A DNA stretch of 41,132 nucleotides from Gammaproteobacteria bacterium (lineage in GTDB: Bacteria > Pseudomonadota > Gammaproteobacteria > GRL18): positions 5,056 through 46,187 of the forward strand of contig JADGEK010000033.1 in assembly GCA_016744395.1 (NCBI GenBank). Direction: 5' to 3'. Positions 29,041 to 37,256 of this stretch are shown here, piece after piece. The notes below the pieces were generated by a model that was not told where the DNA came from, did no database searches, and saw nothing but the letters and a program-made list of their open reading frames with translations. The first letter of the stretch is position 1. Each line of letters opens with the position of its first letter. The position numbers and the translations under genes were made by a program.

Positions 29041-30306
29041 TTAATGCGTCTTAGAGGCTGAAACGACACCAATATCACGTAGAATATTTTCTGCGACAGG
29101 GCCAGATGATTGCTCTTCTTGCTGGCGTTTTAGTTCTCGAACGACTGTTGTGCCATCAAGATCCATAAACACTTCATCATCAAGTTCATTTTTATTTGCA
29201 CTGTCAATGAGTTTACGTAATGACTTTTTAGTAATCGTTCGACCACCTAAGCCTCCAATAACGGATTTAATAATGAGCTTATCCCCGACAAATCGCTGGG
29301 TAGCCATATGAATTTCACTGGCTAAAATACCTCCCATACCAACAGCAAAGCTTTTTTCAAAAACGATGACTTGCTTGGCATTTTTTAGTGCATTACAAAT
29401 GGCATTGGCTGGAAATGGACGAAAAGATCTTAAGCTTAAAATACCAACAGAATAACCTTCATTACGTAAATCATTTACTAAATCCTGCATCGTACCAATC
29501 ACCGATCCCATGGCCACTAAAACAATGTCCGCATCTTCTGAAAAATAAGATTTGACCAGGCCACCCGAATCACGGCCAAAAATTTTGGCAAACTCTTTTG
29601 CTTGCTGCTCTATAATAGCCAGAGCCTCTTTCTGTCTATGATGAGCAAGATAGCGGACTTCAGTAAAGGCATCGGGACCCACCATTGCACCAATGGACAA
29701 AGGTGCTTCAGTGTCCAGTTTTTGTCTCGGCACAAAGGGAGGCAAAAATTGATCAACCTGCTCCTGTTCTGGCAAATCAACACGTGTGATCGCATGGGTT
29801 AAAATAAAGCCATCCATATTGACCATTACAGGTATACTTAAGGCTTCTGCCAGCTTAAATGCCTGTATATGCACATCAACAGCTTGTTGGTTGCTTTCTA
29901 CAAACAACTGTATCCAACCTGCGTCACGAACAGACATTGCATCTGAGTGATCATTCCAAATATTGATGGGTGCACCAATTGCACGATTACCTAGTGTCAT
30001 AACTATGGGCAAACCCAGTCCAGACGCATTATAAACTGCTTCCATCATATACAATAAGCCCTGACTCGCTGTCGCAGTATAGGTTCTGGCTCCAGCAGCT
30101 GACGAGCCAATACAAAAACTCATGGAAGCAAATTCAGATTCAACATTCTCATAAGTACAATTTTCTAATTGACCGCTTTTCACTAACACACTCAAATGTT
30201 CAACAATATGTGTTTGAGGTGTAATTGGATAACATGGAACAACATCAGGACGACAAAGTGCTATTGCTTTTGCAACAGCAATAGAACCACTCATTTGGTA
30301 AAGCAT
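29041..30306 (-). CDS. porA: Pyruvate:ferredoxin oxidoreductase, alpha subunit
   Basis: A 421-residue subunit with the pyrimidine-binding domain of the oxidoreductase. The N-terminus shows the family features CYPITPQT, ENVESEFASMS and TATASQGLLYMMEAVY. The block INIWNDHSDAMSVRDAGWIQ is typical of PorA. The C-terminal part (about 255-380) is a transketolase-C-like domain (VLVAMGSVIGT, LSLRSFRPFP). The complex splits pyruvate and CoA into acetyl-CoA and CO2 with reduced ferredoxin, reversibly. It starts 12 bases after porG, so the two are translated from one message. Confidence 0.92.
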   Translation of the reverse strand: MLYQMSGSIAVAKAIALCRPDVVPCYPITPQTHIVEHLSVLVKSGQLENCTYENVESEFASMSFCIGSSAAGARTYTATASQGLLYMMEAVYNASGLGLPIVMTLGNRAIGAPINIWNDHSDAMSVRDAGWIQLFVESNQQAVDVHIQAFKLAEALSIPVMVNMDGFILTHAITRVDLPEQEQVDQFLPPFVPRQKLDTEAPLSIGAMVGPDAFTEVRYLAHHRQKEALAIIEQQAKEFAKIFGRDSGGLVKSYFSEDADIVLVAMGSVIGTMQDLVNDLRNEGYSVGILSLRSFRPFPANAICNALKNAKQVIVFEKSFAVGMGGILASEIHMATQRFVGDKLIIKSVIGGLGGRTITKKSLRKLIDSANKNELDDEVFMDLDGTTVVRELKRQQEEQSSGPVAENILRDIGVVSASKTH

Positions 30307-30318
30307 AATGATTTATCC

Positions 30319-30891
30319 TTATGTGTTTTCTAATTGTTTTATAATGAAATTATAACCTGCTGTGGTTGCAGCAATATTGGGTTCCGCAATTTTTTTAGGA
30401 AATTTACCACGAATGGCATCTTCAAGCGCAGGGATTTTGATCGTATTGCTCAGTGCTGCAAAGGCACCTAGTAAGACTGTGTTTGGCTTTGGTTGTTTAA
30501 TATACTTAAGCGCTAACTCTGTAGCTGGCAGGGTCATAACATGATTGTTTGGGTATTGAGAAGTCACATCATCAATTCCCAGTTCTTCAGGGGTTTTGGA
30601 ACTATTAATTAATAAGTAACCATCAAATTTAGCACCATCAAAAACATTAATCGCCTGAAACAGTGTAGGGTCTTGTATAATGAGCATATCAGGCTCCATC
30701 ACAGGTTCACGAATGGTGATATTTGAATCACTGATTCGTGCAAAAGCCTGCACAGGCGCACCCATCCGCTCAGAACCAAAACTGGGGAAAGACTGAGAAA
30801 ATTTACCTTCTGAAAATGCTGCAACTGATAAGAGTTCAGAGGCTGAAACAACGCCCTGCCCACCGCGACCATGAATTCGAATTTGAAACAT
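30319..30891 (-). CDS. porG: Pyruvate:ferredoxin oxidoreductase, gamma subunit
   Basis: A 190-residue subunit that starts with the family signature FQIRIHGRGGQGVVSASELL and continues with SFPSFGSERMGAPVQAF; lengths of 180-190 are normal. It is the first gene of the operon (gamma, alpha, beta, flavoprotein). The ATG has AGGTTGGA just upstream. Only about 80 AT-rich bases separate it from the protease gene upstream, and I see no clear -35/-10 pair there, so the operon promoter is unplaced. Confidence 0.92.
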   Translation of the reverse strand: MFQIRIHGRGGQGVVSASELLSVAAFSEGKFSQSFPSFGSERMGAPVQAFARISDSNITIREPVMEPDMLIIQDPTLFQAINVFDGAKFDGYLLINSSKTPEELGIDDVTSQYPNNHVMTLPATELALKYIKQPKPNTVLLGAFAALSNTIKIPALEDAIRGKFPKKIAEPNIAATTAGYNFIIKQLENT

Positions 30892-30972
30892 ATTCCAACC
30901 TGATTATGATATGAATAAATCGTGTAATCGAGATATGAATTAAAGTACAAATTCGTTAAAAAGTCTATTAAA

Positions 30973-32016
30973 TTAAAGTTTATTAGTGAGGCTTGTGGAA
31001 AGAACCATTATTTTGCCAGCTCGCAGTATCTTGACAGAAATAGTTTTACCCTGTTTTAGTGAAGATAATTTCTGCCGTATCTGATTGAATGTTTGTGAAT
31101 TATTATTAATAGTGACACCGAGCATTTCAAGAATAATATCTCCACCTAACAGAAAATGAGTATCATAAATTGTCGTTGGAATTGTGCCACCACGAAGTCC
31201 CATTTGATAAGCAATAGAGTTTTCTGCGACATGTTGGACTAAGTAACCCGCTGTTTGCGGCACATTTAATACAGTTGCCAGCTTGGTTATTATGATACCA
31301 TCAAGACCACTCCAAACAGGTTTTTCTTCCAACAACAGTTTTTTTGACATATTCGATGTCACAGCAAAACCAAGTCCTTCATTGCCTCCTGAATGTGAAA
31401 TAATATGGCTGACAATCGCAACGACTTCACCATTTTCATTAAACATTGGCCCCCCAGAGTTTCCTGTATTGATGGCAGCATCTGTTTGAATGAGTTCGCT
31501 CATTCCCATTTCAGTATCCAGATCTCCAGGTTTATAACGGGCACTAACGATGCCTTTGCTAATCGTATGACTATAACCATAGGGAGCACCAATGACAAAA
31601 ATTTCATCGCCCACTAAAACCTTATCAGAATCCCCTAAAGTAGCCACTTTGAGCTCCCTTGGTAATCGTTTAAGTTGAATTAATGCTACATCCGCATGAG
31701 GAACTGATGACAGTACTCGAGCAGGGATTATTTTGCCATTTAAAAACTCAACTTGCACTTTATCTGCCGTATGAACCAGGTGTGATGCGGTCATAATTTT
31801 ACCGTCGTTGCTGATAACAACACCTGAACCAATATTCTTTTTATTGTTTTTGTTCTGATCTGATTTGAGAGGAATTTGTTTAGTGTTTTTAGTATGGATG
31901 ACGACGACAGACGAGTTCACTTGTTCAAAAACTGGATTGAGTGAATGGCCAAAACTAATAGTGGGTATGAGTAATACGATTAAAATTTTAATGTTCACAT
32001 TAATATTCTCTAGCAT
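30973..32016 (-). CDS. Periplasmic HtrA/Deg-like serine protease with one PDZ domain
   Basis: A 347-residue trypsin-like protease of the HtrA type. The N-terminus is a signal peptide (hydrophobic residues about 10-22, ending SFGHS). The catalytic triad is complete: His79 (TASHLV), Asp109 (HADVALI) and Ser187 (NTGNSGGP). A single PDZ-like domain (about 240-345) follows, more divergent than the protease part. With one PDZ domain it is nearer DegS than DegP in layout, but it has no obvious uncleaved anchor. Its ATG overlaps the radical SAM stop codon by 7 bases, so translation is probably coupled, though a functional link is unproven. Confidence 0.88.
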   Translation of the reverse strand: MLENINVNIKILIVLLIPTISFGHSLNPVFEQVNSSVVVIHTKNTKQIPLKSDQNKNNKKNIGSGVVISNDGKIMTASHLVHTADKVQVEFLNGKIIPARVLSSVPHADVALIQLKRLPRELKVATLGDSDKVLVGDEIFVIGAPYGYSHTISKGIVSARYKPGDLDTEMGMSELIQTDAAINTGNSGGPMFNENGEVVAIVSHIISHSGGNEGLGFAVTSNMSKKLLLEEKPVWSGLDGIIITKLATVLNVPQTAGYLVQHVAENSIAYQMGLRGGTIPTTIYDTHFLLGGDIILEMLGVTINNNSQTFNQIRQKLSSLKQGKTISVKILRAGKIMVLSTSLTNKL

Positions 32017-33521
32017 TGGGCAAATTGTTTATAAAATTCAGGCATTCCTTTTAAACCCGCATGCTTATAGTCTTTAAGAAGTGTGTCGATTATTTCATCA
32101 TTGGTACTCTCTTCAATATCACTCTCATTTAAAGAAAAACAGCTTAAGTAGCCATAGTATAAATAATCATACAGTTTTCTCAGTGAAATCTGGTGTGTTT
32201 TACCTGAATATTGAAACAGCCAGTCACTGAAAGTTAAAAAACGTTCAAACGCCTGTTCAGCCAGCAAAAGCTTAAGTGTGTGTTTAAAATGTCCTGAATT
32301 GGCAATAAGCTCCCAATATCGAGCAAACCGACTGACTCTTTGGATTAAAGAAAAATCAATAGAGCTGGTCGATAAAATGCTATACGGTGAAGACGAATCA
32401 TAAACCATTTTATAGTCAGTCGTATGGCGTATTACAGGAGTACCCCTTAAACGCTTCAAAATACCCAGTTGAATATCATGTGGTTCTAAAGTATATAATT
32501 GATTAAAGCCACGAGCAAAACTGAGCAGATCATCACCTGGTAAAGCAAAAATAAGATCGGCATGTATATGAGCATTAGAATGCATTTTTAACCATTTTAA
32601 ATTATCAACAGTTTTTAAGTTGTCTTGCTTTCGACTGATCAGTTTTTGAACCTCTGGATTAAAACTTTGTACACCAAGTTCAAATTGCAAACACCCTTCT
32701 GGAAACAATGAAATGGCTTCTTTTAATGCTTCAGGCAGTCGATCGGGGATGATCTCAAAATGTAAAAATAGCCGTTCATCTATTCTTTCAAGAAAAAAAT
32801 AAAGAATTTTTAAACTGGTTTCAATTTTAAGATTAAAAGTTCTGTCAACAAATTTAAAGTTTCGGGCACCGCGATCGTATAGTTTTTCCATTTCATTAAG
32901 AAAAATATTAATATCAAAGGGTAAAGATGTTTTATCCAATGCTGATAAACAAAATTCACATTTAAAGGGACAGCCTCTTGAGGCTTCTACGTACAACACT
33001 CTATTTGCGATGTCTTCATCTGTATAATACTGATAAGGCAGTTCAAGCTGATCCAGTGATGGTTCTTGAAAATGAAAAACTTTATCGATGGTCTCTGTAG
33101 GAACTGAATCATCACTATTTTGCTTCAATAAATGACGACATAAATGCAAAAAAGCAGTGTCAGCAGCCCCTTTAATCAGATGGTTTGCCAGAACAAAAAT
33201 TTCTTGTTCCTCACATTCATAACTGACTTCAGGCCCACCGATGACAATGACAATCTCTGGTGCAATTTGTTTTAATAAACTGACGACTTTTGTGGTGTGT
33301 TCGACATTCCAGATATAAACCCCAAAACCAATAATTTTAGGTTTAACTTGAAGAATTTTTTCAACAATATCTGCGGGTCTTAAATGACTGGTAAATTCTA
33401 AAATTGAGGTATGAGTCTGTAACTCATCTAAATTTGCATAAAGATAACGAAGCCCAAAAGCCGCATGAATATAGCTGGCATTGATGGTAGTTAACAGAAT
33501 ATCAGACTGTTTGGAGATCAT
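32010..33521 (-). CDS. B12-binding-type radical SAM protein (DUF4080-like)
   Basis: A 503-residue protein. The N-terminal domain (about 8-135) has the Rossmann-like fold of cobalamin-binding proteins (IIGFGVYIWN, VIVIGGPEVS) but no DxHxxG motif, so B12 binding is doubtful. The radical SAM core starts with RGCPFKCEFC (C184, C188, C191), which holds the 4Fe-4S cluster, followed by FELGVQSFN and HADLIFALPGDD. The C-terminal 130 or so residues are helical and match the DUF4080 region that accompanies this arrangement. The substrate is unknown. It is followed by the HtrA-like gene with overlapping codons. Confidence 0.85.
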   Translation of the reverse strand: MISKQSDILLTTINASYIHAAFGLRYLYANLDELQTHTSILEFTSHLRPADIVEKILQVKPKIIGFGVYIWNVEHTTKVVSLLKQIAPEIVIVIGGPEVSYECEEQEIFVLANHLIKGAADTAFLHLCRHLLKQNSDDSVPTETIDKVFHFQEPSLDQLELPYQYYTDEDIANRVLYVEASRGCPFKCEFCLSALDKTSLPFDINIFLNEMEKLYDRGARNFKFVDRTFNLKIETSLKILYFFLERIDERLFLHFEIIPDRLPEALKEAISLFPEGCLQFELGVQSFNPEVQKLISRKQDNLKTVDNLKWLKMHSNAHIHADLIFALPGDDLLSFARGFNQLYTLEPHDIQLGILKRLRGTPVIRHTTDYKMVYDSSSPYSILSTSSIDFSLIQRVSRFARYWELIANSGHFKHTLKLLLAEQAFERFLTFSDWLFQYSGKTHQISLRKLYDYLYYGYLSCFSLNESDIEESTNDEIIDTLLKDYKHAGLKGMPEFYKQFAQC

Positions 33522-33589
33522 ACTTCAAATCTCCTGAAGTGGATTTAAAAGACAAGGGAAGAAAATAAAAACTGTATTGAAATTCTAAA

Positions 33590-33623
33590 GTTCACAAAGC
33601 GCCTGTCAATGCGCTCTGTGGAC
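33590..33623 (-). terminator. Hairpin after the repeat-protein gene, probable terminator
   Basis: Arms of 13 bases (33590-33602 and 33611-33623), strongest in AGCGC/GCGCT, lie 20 bases past the stop of the repeat-protein gene. Pairing is better on the minus strand (one wobble, one mismatch). The following T stretch is short and broken. Confidence 0.5.
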
Positions 33624-33643
33624 TGGTTTAAATCTGCTTTCTA

Positions 33644-34489
33644 TTACTGAGCAGGTTGTGCCGCAGGTTGCTGATATGGATTATTTCCGTAACCATAAGG
33701 ATTACCGTACTGATTACCATATTGGTTACCATAAGGATTGCCGTACTGGTTACCATAAGGGTTGCCATATTGAGGCTGTTGCTGGTAATAGTTGTTTTGA
33801 GGCTGCCCATACTGATACCCATAAGGGTTATATGCTTGAGCAGGTTGAGCCACAACTGCATCCGTCGTCTCAGCAACTGTTTCAACGACATCGACAACTG
33901 GAGCTGCCACTGCATCCGCCGCTTGTTTAGCCGCATTCATCGCTGGCATCATCATTGAAGAAACAGAAGACGCTGGTGTAACAGGTTCAGGAGCAGCTTC
34001 TACTACTGGGACAGCAACTGGTTCAGCATTAATAACGGGAGCGGGAGCAGGAGTAAGAGCAGCTTCAACGACTGGAGCTGCTGCTTTTTCTTCAACAGGA
34101 ACAACAGCCGTTGTCACTACTGTTTTTTGCTCAATTTTTTCTACAACCACTGCTGCTGGCGTTTCTTCAGTGGCAGGAATTTCAATCATGGGCTTTATTT
34201 CAACCGATTTTATCTTTTCAATACTGACAACGACAGGTTCTAAGGCGGGTTCAACTGCTGTTTCTGAAGCCACAGGCGTTGTTGAGCTATTCGAGCCATA
34301 ACGCTGTTCTTTATCATAGGAAATATAAAATCCCATACCCACAATCAATGCAAGCATAATGATATAAAAGCTCATATCTGATGATTGTCCAGAATCTGAA
34401 GTACTATTTTGAGATGAAGATTTTCCATCATTCATAGCTCCCATTTTATCAAGAGTGTCATTTAGTTTTTCACTGGTTTGTTTATCCAT
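33644..34489 (-). CDS. Ala/Pro/Val-rich single-pass membrane protein with C-terminal NPYGNQYG repeats
   Basis: A 281-residue protein I do not recognise. A short polar N-terminus leads to one TM helix (about 39-57). A long low-complexity stretch follows, rich in Ala, Pro, Val and Glu, such as might span the periplasm. The last 55 or so residues are Gln/Asn/Tyr/Gly-rich, built from NPYGNQYG units. The frame extends to an ATG at 34516, but the ATG at 34489 follows GGAGAG. The layout recalls TonB-like or surface-linking proteins, but no TonB C-terminal domain is present. It is not obviously linked to its neighbours. Confidence 0.8.
   Translation of the reverse strand: MDKQTSEKLNDTLDKMGAMNDGKSSSQNSTSDSGQSSDMSFYIIMLALIVGMGFYISYDKEQRYGSNSSTTPVASETAVEPALEPVVVSIEKIKSVEIKPMIEIPATEETPAAVVVEKIEQKTVVTTAVVPVEEKAAAPVVEAALTPAPAPVINAEPVAVPVVEAAPEPVTPASSVSSMMMPAMNAAKQAADAVAAPVVDVVETVAETTDAVVAQPAQAYNPYGYQYGQPQNNYYQQQPQYGNPYGNQYGNPYGNQYGNQYGNPYGYGNNPYQQPAAQPAQ
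33691..33775. repeat. Tandem coding repeat (NPYG/NQYG units)
   Basis: The DNA repeats with a period of about 15 bases, grouped in roughly 30-base pairs (TTACCATAAGG and GTACTGGT alternate). It encodes alternating NPYG and NQYG units in the protein above. Such repeats can change in number by slippage, so copy number may vary between strains. Confidence 0.75.
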
Positions 34490-34633
34490 GTGTCTCTCCA
34501 TGTCAAAGACTGTCATTTAAGTTTTAAATTTAGAATTCTCTAATACTATCCTAATTAGCTTTGAAAAGTAAAGCTTACTACCTGTGAAATCAATACATAA
34601 TAAAAAGCACATGGTGATTATGTACAATAAGTC

Positions 34634-35560
34634 TTAAAGTATTTGATTAACCGTAATCGTTAAACTGATTGAATGCATTTCACCTGGGGCTAAAAGCAAC
34701 TGATTTTTTGACACATTTGCAGGCTCAATACACACCATTTGTAACCAGGCATCATTAGACATATCAGACATCGATGTCGATTTTTCCTGCCATGGGTTCC
34801 ATATCACAGTTGAACTTGAATTCTCTTTTGAAATGATTATCTTTCGGCCAAAATCAGGATCAGTAAGAACAATATCACTATGAGTATCAACAAAGACTCT
34901 ATCAGTCTCACGGTCAAATTTAAGCACCGCTTCATCAAAAGAGGATTTTTCCCCATTTAATTTATCATGGAAAGTTGTTTTTTCTAATCCCTGAATATTC
35001 ACATTTCTAATATTACTGATATTAAAATAACTGTGTAATGCATTACTGATGGGTACTTCCTGCTGGCTGTGGTTAATTGAAATTAACTCAAGTTTTAAAA
35101 CATCAGTTATTGTGATTTTCAATAATAATTGACAGTTAAAATGATTCATTACTTTTTTATATTGCAAACACACATCGTCACATGGCATTTTGAGGATCAC
35201 TTCAGTTCCGCCTTCCTTCAGTGTTTGAGTCGATTTAATATCCCAATACACAATTCTGGCAAATCCATGCGCAGGTAATGTGGCGTCAACAGATTGTGAG
35301 TTATAATCCCCAAACCATGGCCAACACAGCGGTATTCCACCACGAATTGCTTTATTTTGCATAAAAACAGCCTTTCTACTCAGCCAAATAACTGGCTCAC
35401 TTTGATCATGAGGCTTATATTCTAACAACTGTCCTCCATACAAACTGATTGTTGCAGTCGCATAGTGATTATTGACTTTAATCACAGGAAACCCAGGACT
35501 AATTTCATCAAAACATAATTGTTCACCCAAAGAAAATTTCTGCATTAATTCTTTATTCAT
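34634..35560 (-). CDS. yeaD: D-hexose-6-phosphate mutarotase (YeaD family)
   Basis: A 308-residue aldose 1-epimerase-fold protein that interconverts the alpha and beta anomers of glucose 6-phosphate and related sugar phosphates. Family blocks: SLYGGQLLEYKP, IRGGIPLCWPWFGD, LPAHGFAR (catalytic His region), NALHSYFNI, TVIWNPW and MVCIEPANV (catalytic Glu region). The length is normal. The gene is alone on the minus strand; the hydrolase gene diverges from it across about 90 bases. Confidence 0.92.
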   Translation of the reverse strand: MNKELMQKFSLGEQLCFDEISPGFPVIKVNNHYATATISLYGGQLLEYKPHDQSEPVIWLSRKAVFMQNKAIRGGIPLCWPWFGDYNSQSVDATLPAHGFARIVYWDIKSTQTLKEGGTEVILKMPCDDVCLQYKKVMNHFNCQLLLKITITDVLKLELISINHSQQEVPISNALHSYFNISNIRNVNIQGLEKTTFHDKLNGEKSSFDEAVLKFDRETDRVFVDTHSDIVLTDPDFGRKIIISKENSSSTVIWNPWQEKSTSMSDMSNDAWLQMVCIEPANVSKNQLLLAPGEMHSISLTITVNQIL

Positions 35561-35647
35561 AATTCAATTGATTTCAAATATTTAAAAAAAAGGATAAAAT
35601 GATTAGTGTTATTATTAACCAGAATAATCAAAATACAAAGGACATTA

Positions 35648-36460
35648 ATGATGAAGTACATATTAAGGAAATTGCTTATATCGATACTCATTTTTTCCCC
35701 CACTCTGGTACTGGCTGATATTGCACTTCTGGTTCATGGCTACCATAGTTCAGGGCACTCATGGCGATATAATGGTATTACGACACTTCTCGCTTCTAAT
35801 GGATGGAATGATGCAGGTTCTTACACTCCAGAAGGAAATCTTGTTTATTATGGTCATTCTTTAAGTAAAACAGGCAAACACTTGGTCACGGCTGAATTAC
35901 CTTCTGAGGCCCCTATCGATATACAGGCAACTCTATTAAATCAGTACCTTGACGACATCACCCAACAGTTTCCAGAGCAAAGAATTCATTTAATTGGACA
36001 TTCTGCTGGCGGACTTGTGGCTCGACTTGCACTGGTTAAAAATTTCTCACAAAATAATAACTATAATGTTGCTCAATTGATCACTATCGCTACCCCGCAT
36101 TTAGGCTCTCCTATCGCCAATATGGCAGAAAAAGCATCGGATACCCCTATTGGTTTTTTTGCACCACTCATAGGAGCCAATGAGATCAATAGAGCAGAGC
36201 AACTGTACAAACAACTCGGCAATGAAGACAAAAATCATTTTCTTCTATGGCTAAACCACCAGGCTCATCCTCCAATGCATTACACTTCAATTATCAGAGC
36301 AGATGGTTCTATTCTTAATGGTGACTGGCTTGTGCCTTCTCGTAGCCAGAATATGGCTTTTGTATCTGCCATTGGACGGAATGCACAAATTATTTTAACG
36401 CCAGGAGAACATCATCTTAAATATGCTGATGGCTTTATCTTGAGAAGATTATTGCCTTAA
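35648..36460 (+). CDS. Exported alpha/beta hydrolase, lipase-like
   Basis: A 270-residue protein with a signal peptide (MMKYILRKLLISILIF... ending VLADI). The hydrolase core shows LLVHGYHSSG (oxyanion loop) and the nucleophile elbow GHSAGG, then TIATPHLGSP, as in triacylglycerol lipases and PGAP1-like esterases. A His near the C-terminus (GEHHLKYADG) is the likely catalytic base. It probably acts in the periplasm on a lipid or ester; the substrate is unknown. The frame can begin at a GTG at 35606, but the ATG at 35648 has AAAGGA upstream and places the signal peptide correctly. Confidence 0.85.
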   Translation: MMKYILRKLLISILIFSPTLVLADIALLVHGYHSSGHSWRYNGITTLLASNGWNDAGSYTPEGNLVYYGHSLSKTGKHLVTAELPSEAPIDIQATLLNQYLDDITQQFPEQRIHLIGHSAGGLVARLALVKNFSQNNNYNVAQLITIATPHLGSPIANMAEKASDTPIGFFAPLIGANEINRAEQLYKQLGNEDKNHFLLWLNHQAHPPMHYTSIIRADGSILNGDWLVPSRSQNMAFVSAIGRNAQIILTPGEHHLKYADGFILRRLLP

Positions 36461-36526
36461 ATGATTATCCATCAATTCTTTAGGTTATTGATTTTATGTT
36501 AAATACCATTCTTTAAAAAATGCTAT

Positions 36527-36555
36527 CTGACAAGGGTTTCATTTTCCTCTATAAT
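36527..36555 (+). promoter_or_regulatory. Sigma-70-type promoter before the methyltransferase gene
   Basis: CTGACA (36527-36532) and a perfect TATAAT (36550-36555) are 17 bases apart. This is the best promoter match I found in the window. Transcription would start near 36562, leaving a leader of about 43 bases. Confidence 0.7.
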
Positions 36556-36604
36556 CCAGCTATCTAAACAAAGCTCTTACTACCATCAAAGGAACAAGTC
36601 TTGT

Positions 36605-37204
36605 ATGTCACAGAAAAGTAAGTATTTTCAGGATGTTGAACAGTATCGAGAAGATATGCTGATTAAAACTGAACTTTGTGGTGAACCCATGCAATTTAGT
36701 ACCACCTGGGGTCTATTTTCTCCGCGGGCAATTGATGAAGGTTCAAAGTTAATGTTGGATTACATAAAAGTCAATGATGACGATAATTGTTTAGACATCG
36801 GTTGTGGCTACGGTCCTCTTGGCCTCACTTTGGCAAAACTGGCGCCAAAAGGAAAATCCATTCTCATTGATAAGGATTTTGTGGCTATAGATTACACGGT
36901 TAAAAATATCAAACTCAATCGTCTGTCCAACTGTGAAACGTTTTTGAGCAATGGCTTTGATCACATTGGCTCACAAAAATTTAATCTTATTGTTTCTAAT
37001 ATCCCAGCAAAAGTTGGCAATGAGCTGTTAAGCTTGTTTTTAATTGATGCTTATAACCATCTTGAGCCTGGAGGACGTTTTTATGTGGTCACCATTACGG
37101 GGATCAGAAAATATATTGAGCGTTCTTTCAAAGAAGTTTTTGGAAATTATAAAAAAATTAAACAAGGAAAAACCTATACTGTTGCAATGACAACCAAGCA
37201 TTAA
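36605..37204 (+). CDS. RsmC-like class I SAM-dependent methyltransferase
   Basis: A 199-residue single-domain methyltransferase. The SAM-binding motif I is CLDIGCGYGPLGLTLA (about 62-77), preceded by STTWGLFSPRAIDEGS, as in RsmC/RlmG-type RNA guanine methyltransferases. The catalytic motif expected as NPPF or NPPI reads VSNIPAKVG, so one Pro is replaced by Ile. It is much shorter than E. coli RsmC, which has an extra N-terminal domain, and resembles the compact YbxB-like proteins. An RNA target is likely but unproven. It has its own promoter and precedes the MltF-like gene by about 50 bases. Confidence 0.82.
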   Translation: MSQKSKYFQDVEQYREDMLIKTELCGEPMQFSTTWGLFSPRAIDEGSKLMLDYIKVNDDDNCLDIGCGYGPLGLTLAKLAPKGKSILIDKDFVAIDYTVKNIKLNRLSNCETFLSNGFDHIGSQKFNLIVSNIPAKVGNELLSLFLIDAYNHLEPGGRFYVVTITGIRKYIERSFKEVFGNYKKIKQGKTYTVAMTTKH

Positions 37205-37217
37205 TAATAAATAGACC

Positions 37218-37223
37218 TATAAT
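37218..37223 (+). promoter_or_regulatory. -10 hexamer before the MltF-like gene
   Basis: A perfect TATAAT lies 33 bases before the MltF-like start, but the base stretch 17 bases upstream (CAAGCA) is a poor -35. It may add to readthrough from the methyltransferase promoter. Confidence 0.35.
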
Positions 37224-37256
37224 AGTATTACCTGTTACTAAAACTCAGAGTGTTTT

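Noticed and set aside
33656..33958. Plus-strand frames of 90-100 codons opposite the repeat-protein gene.
   Set aside because: Their composition is a by-product of the repetitive coding DNA on the other strand; the minus-strand gene has a good ribosome binding site and a TM helix.
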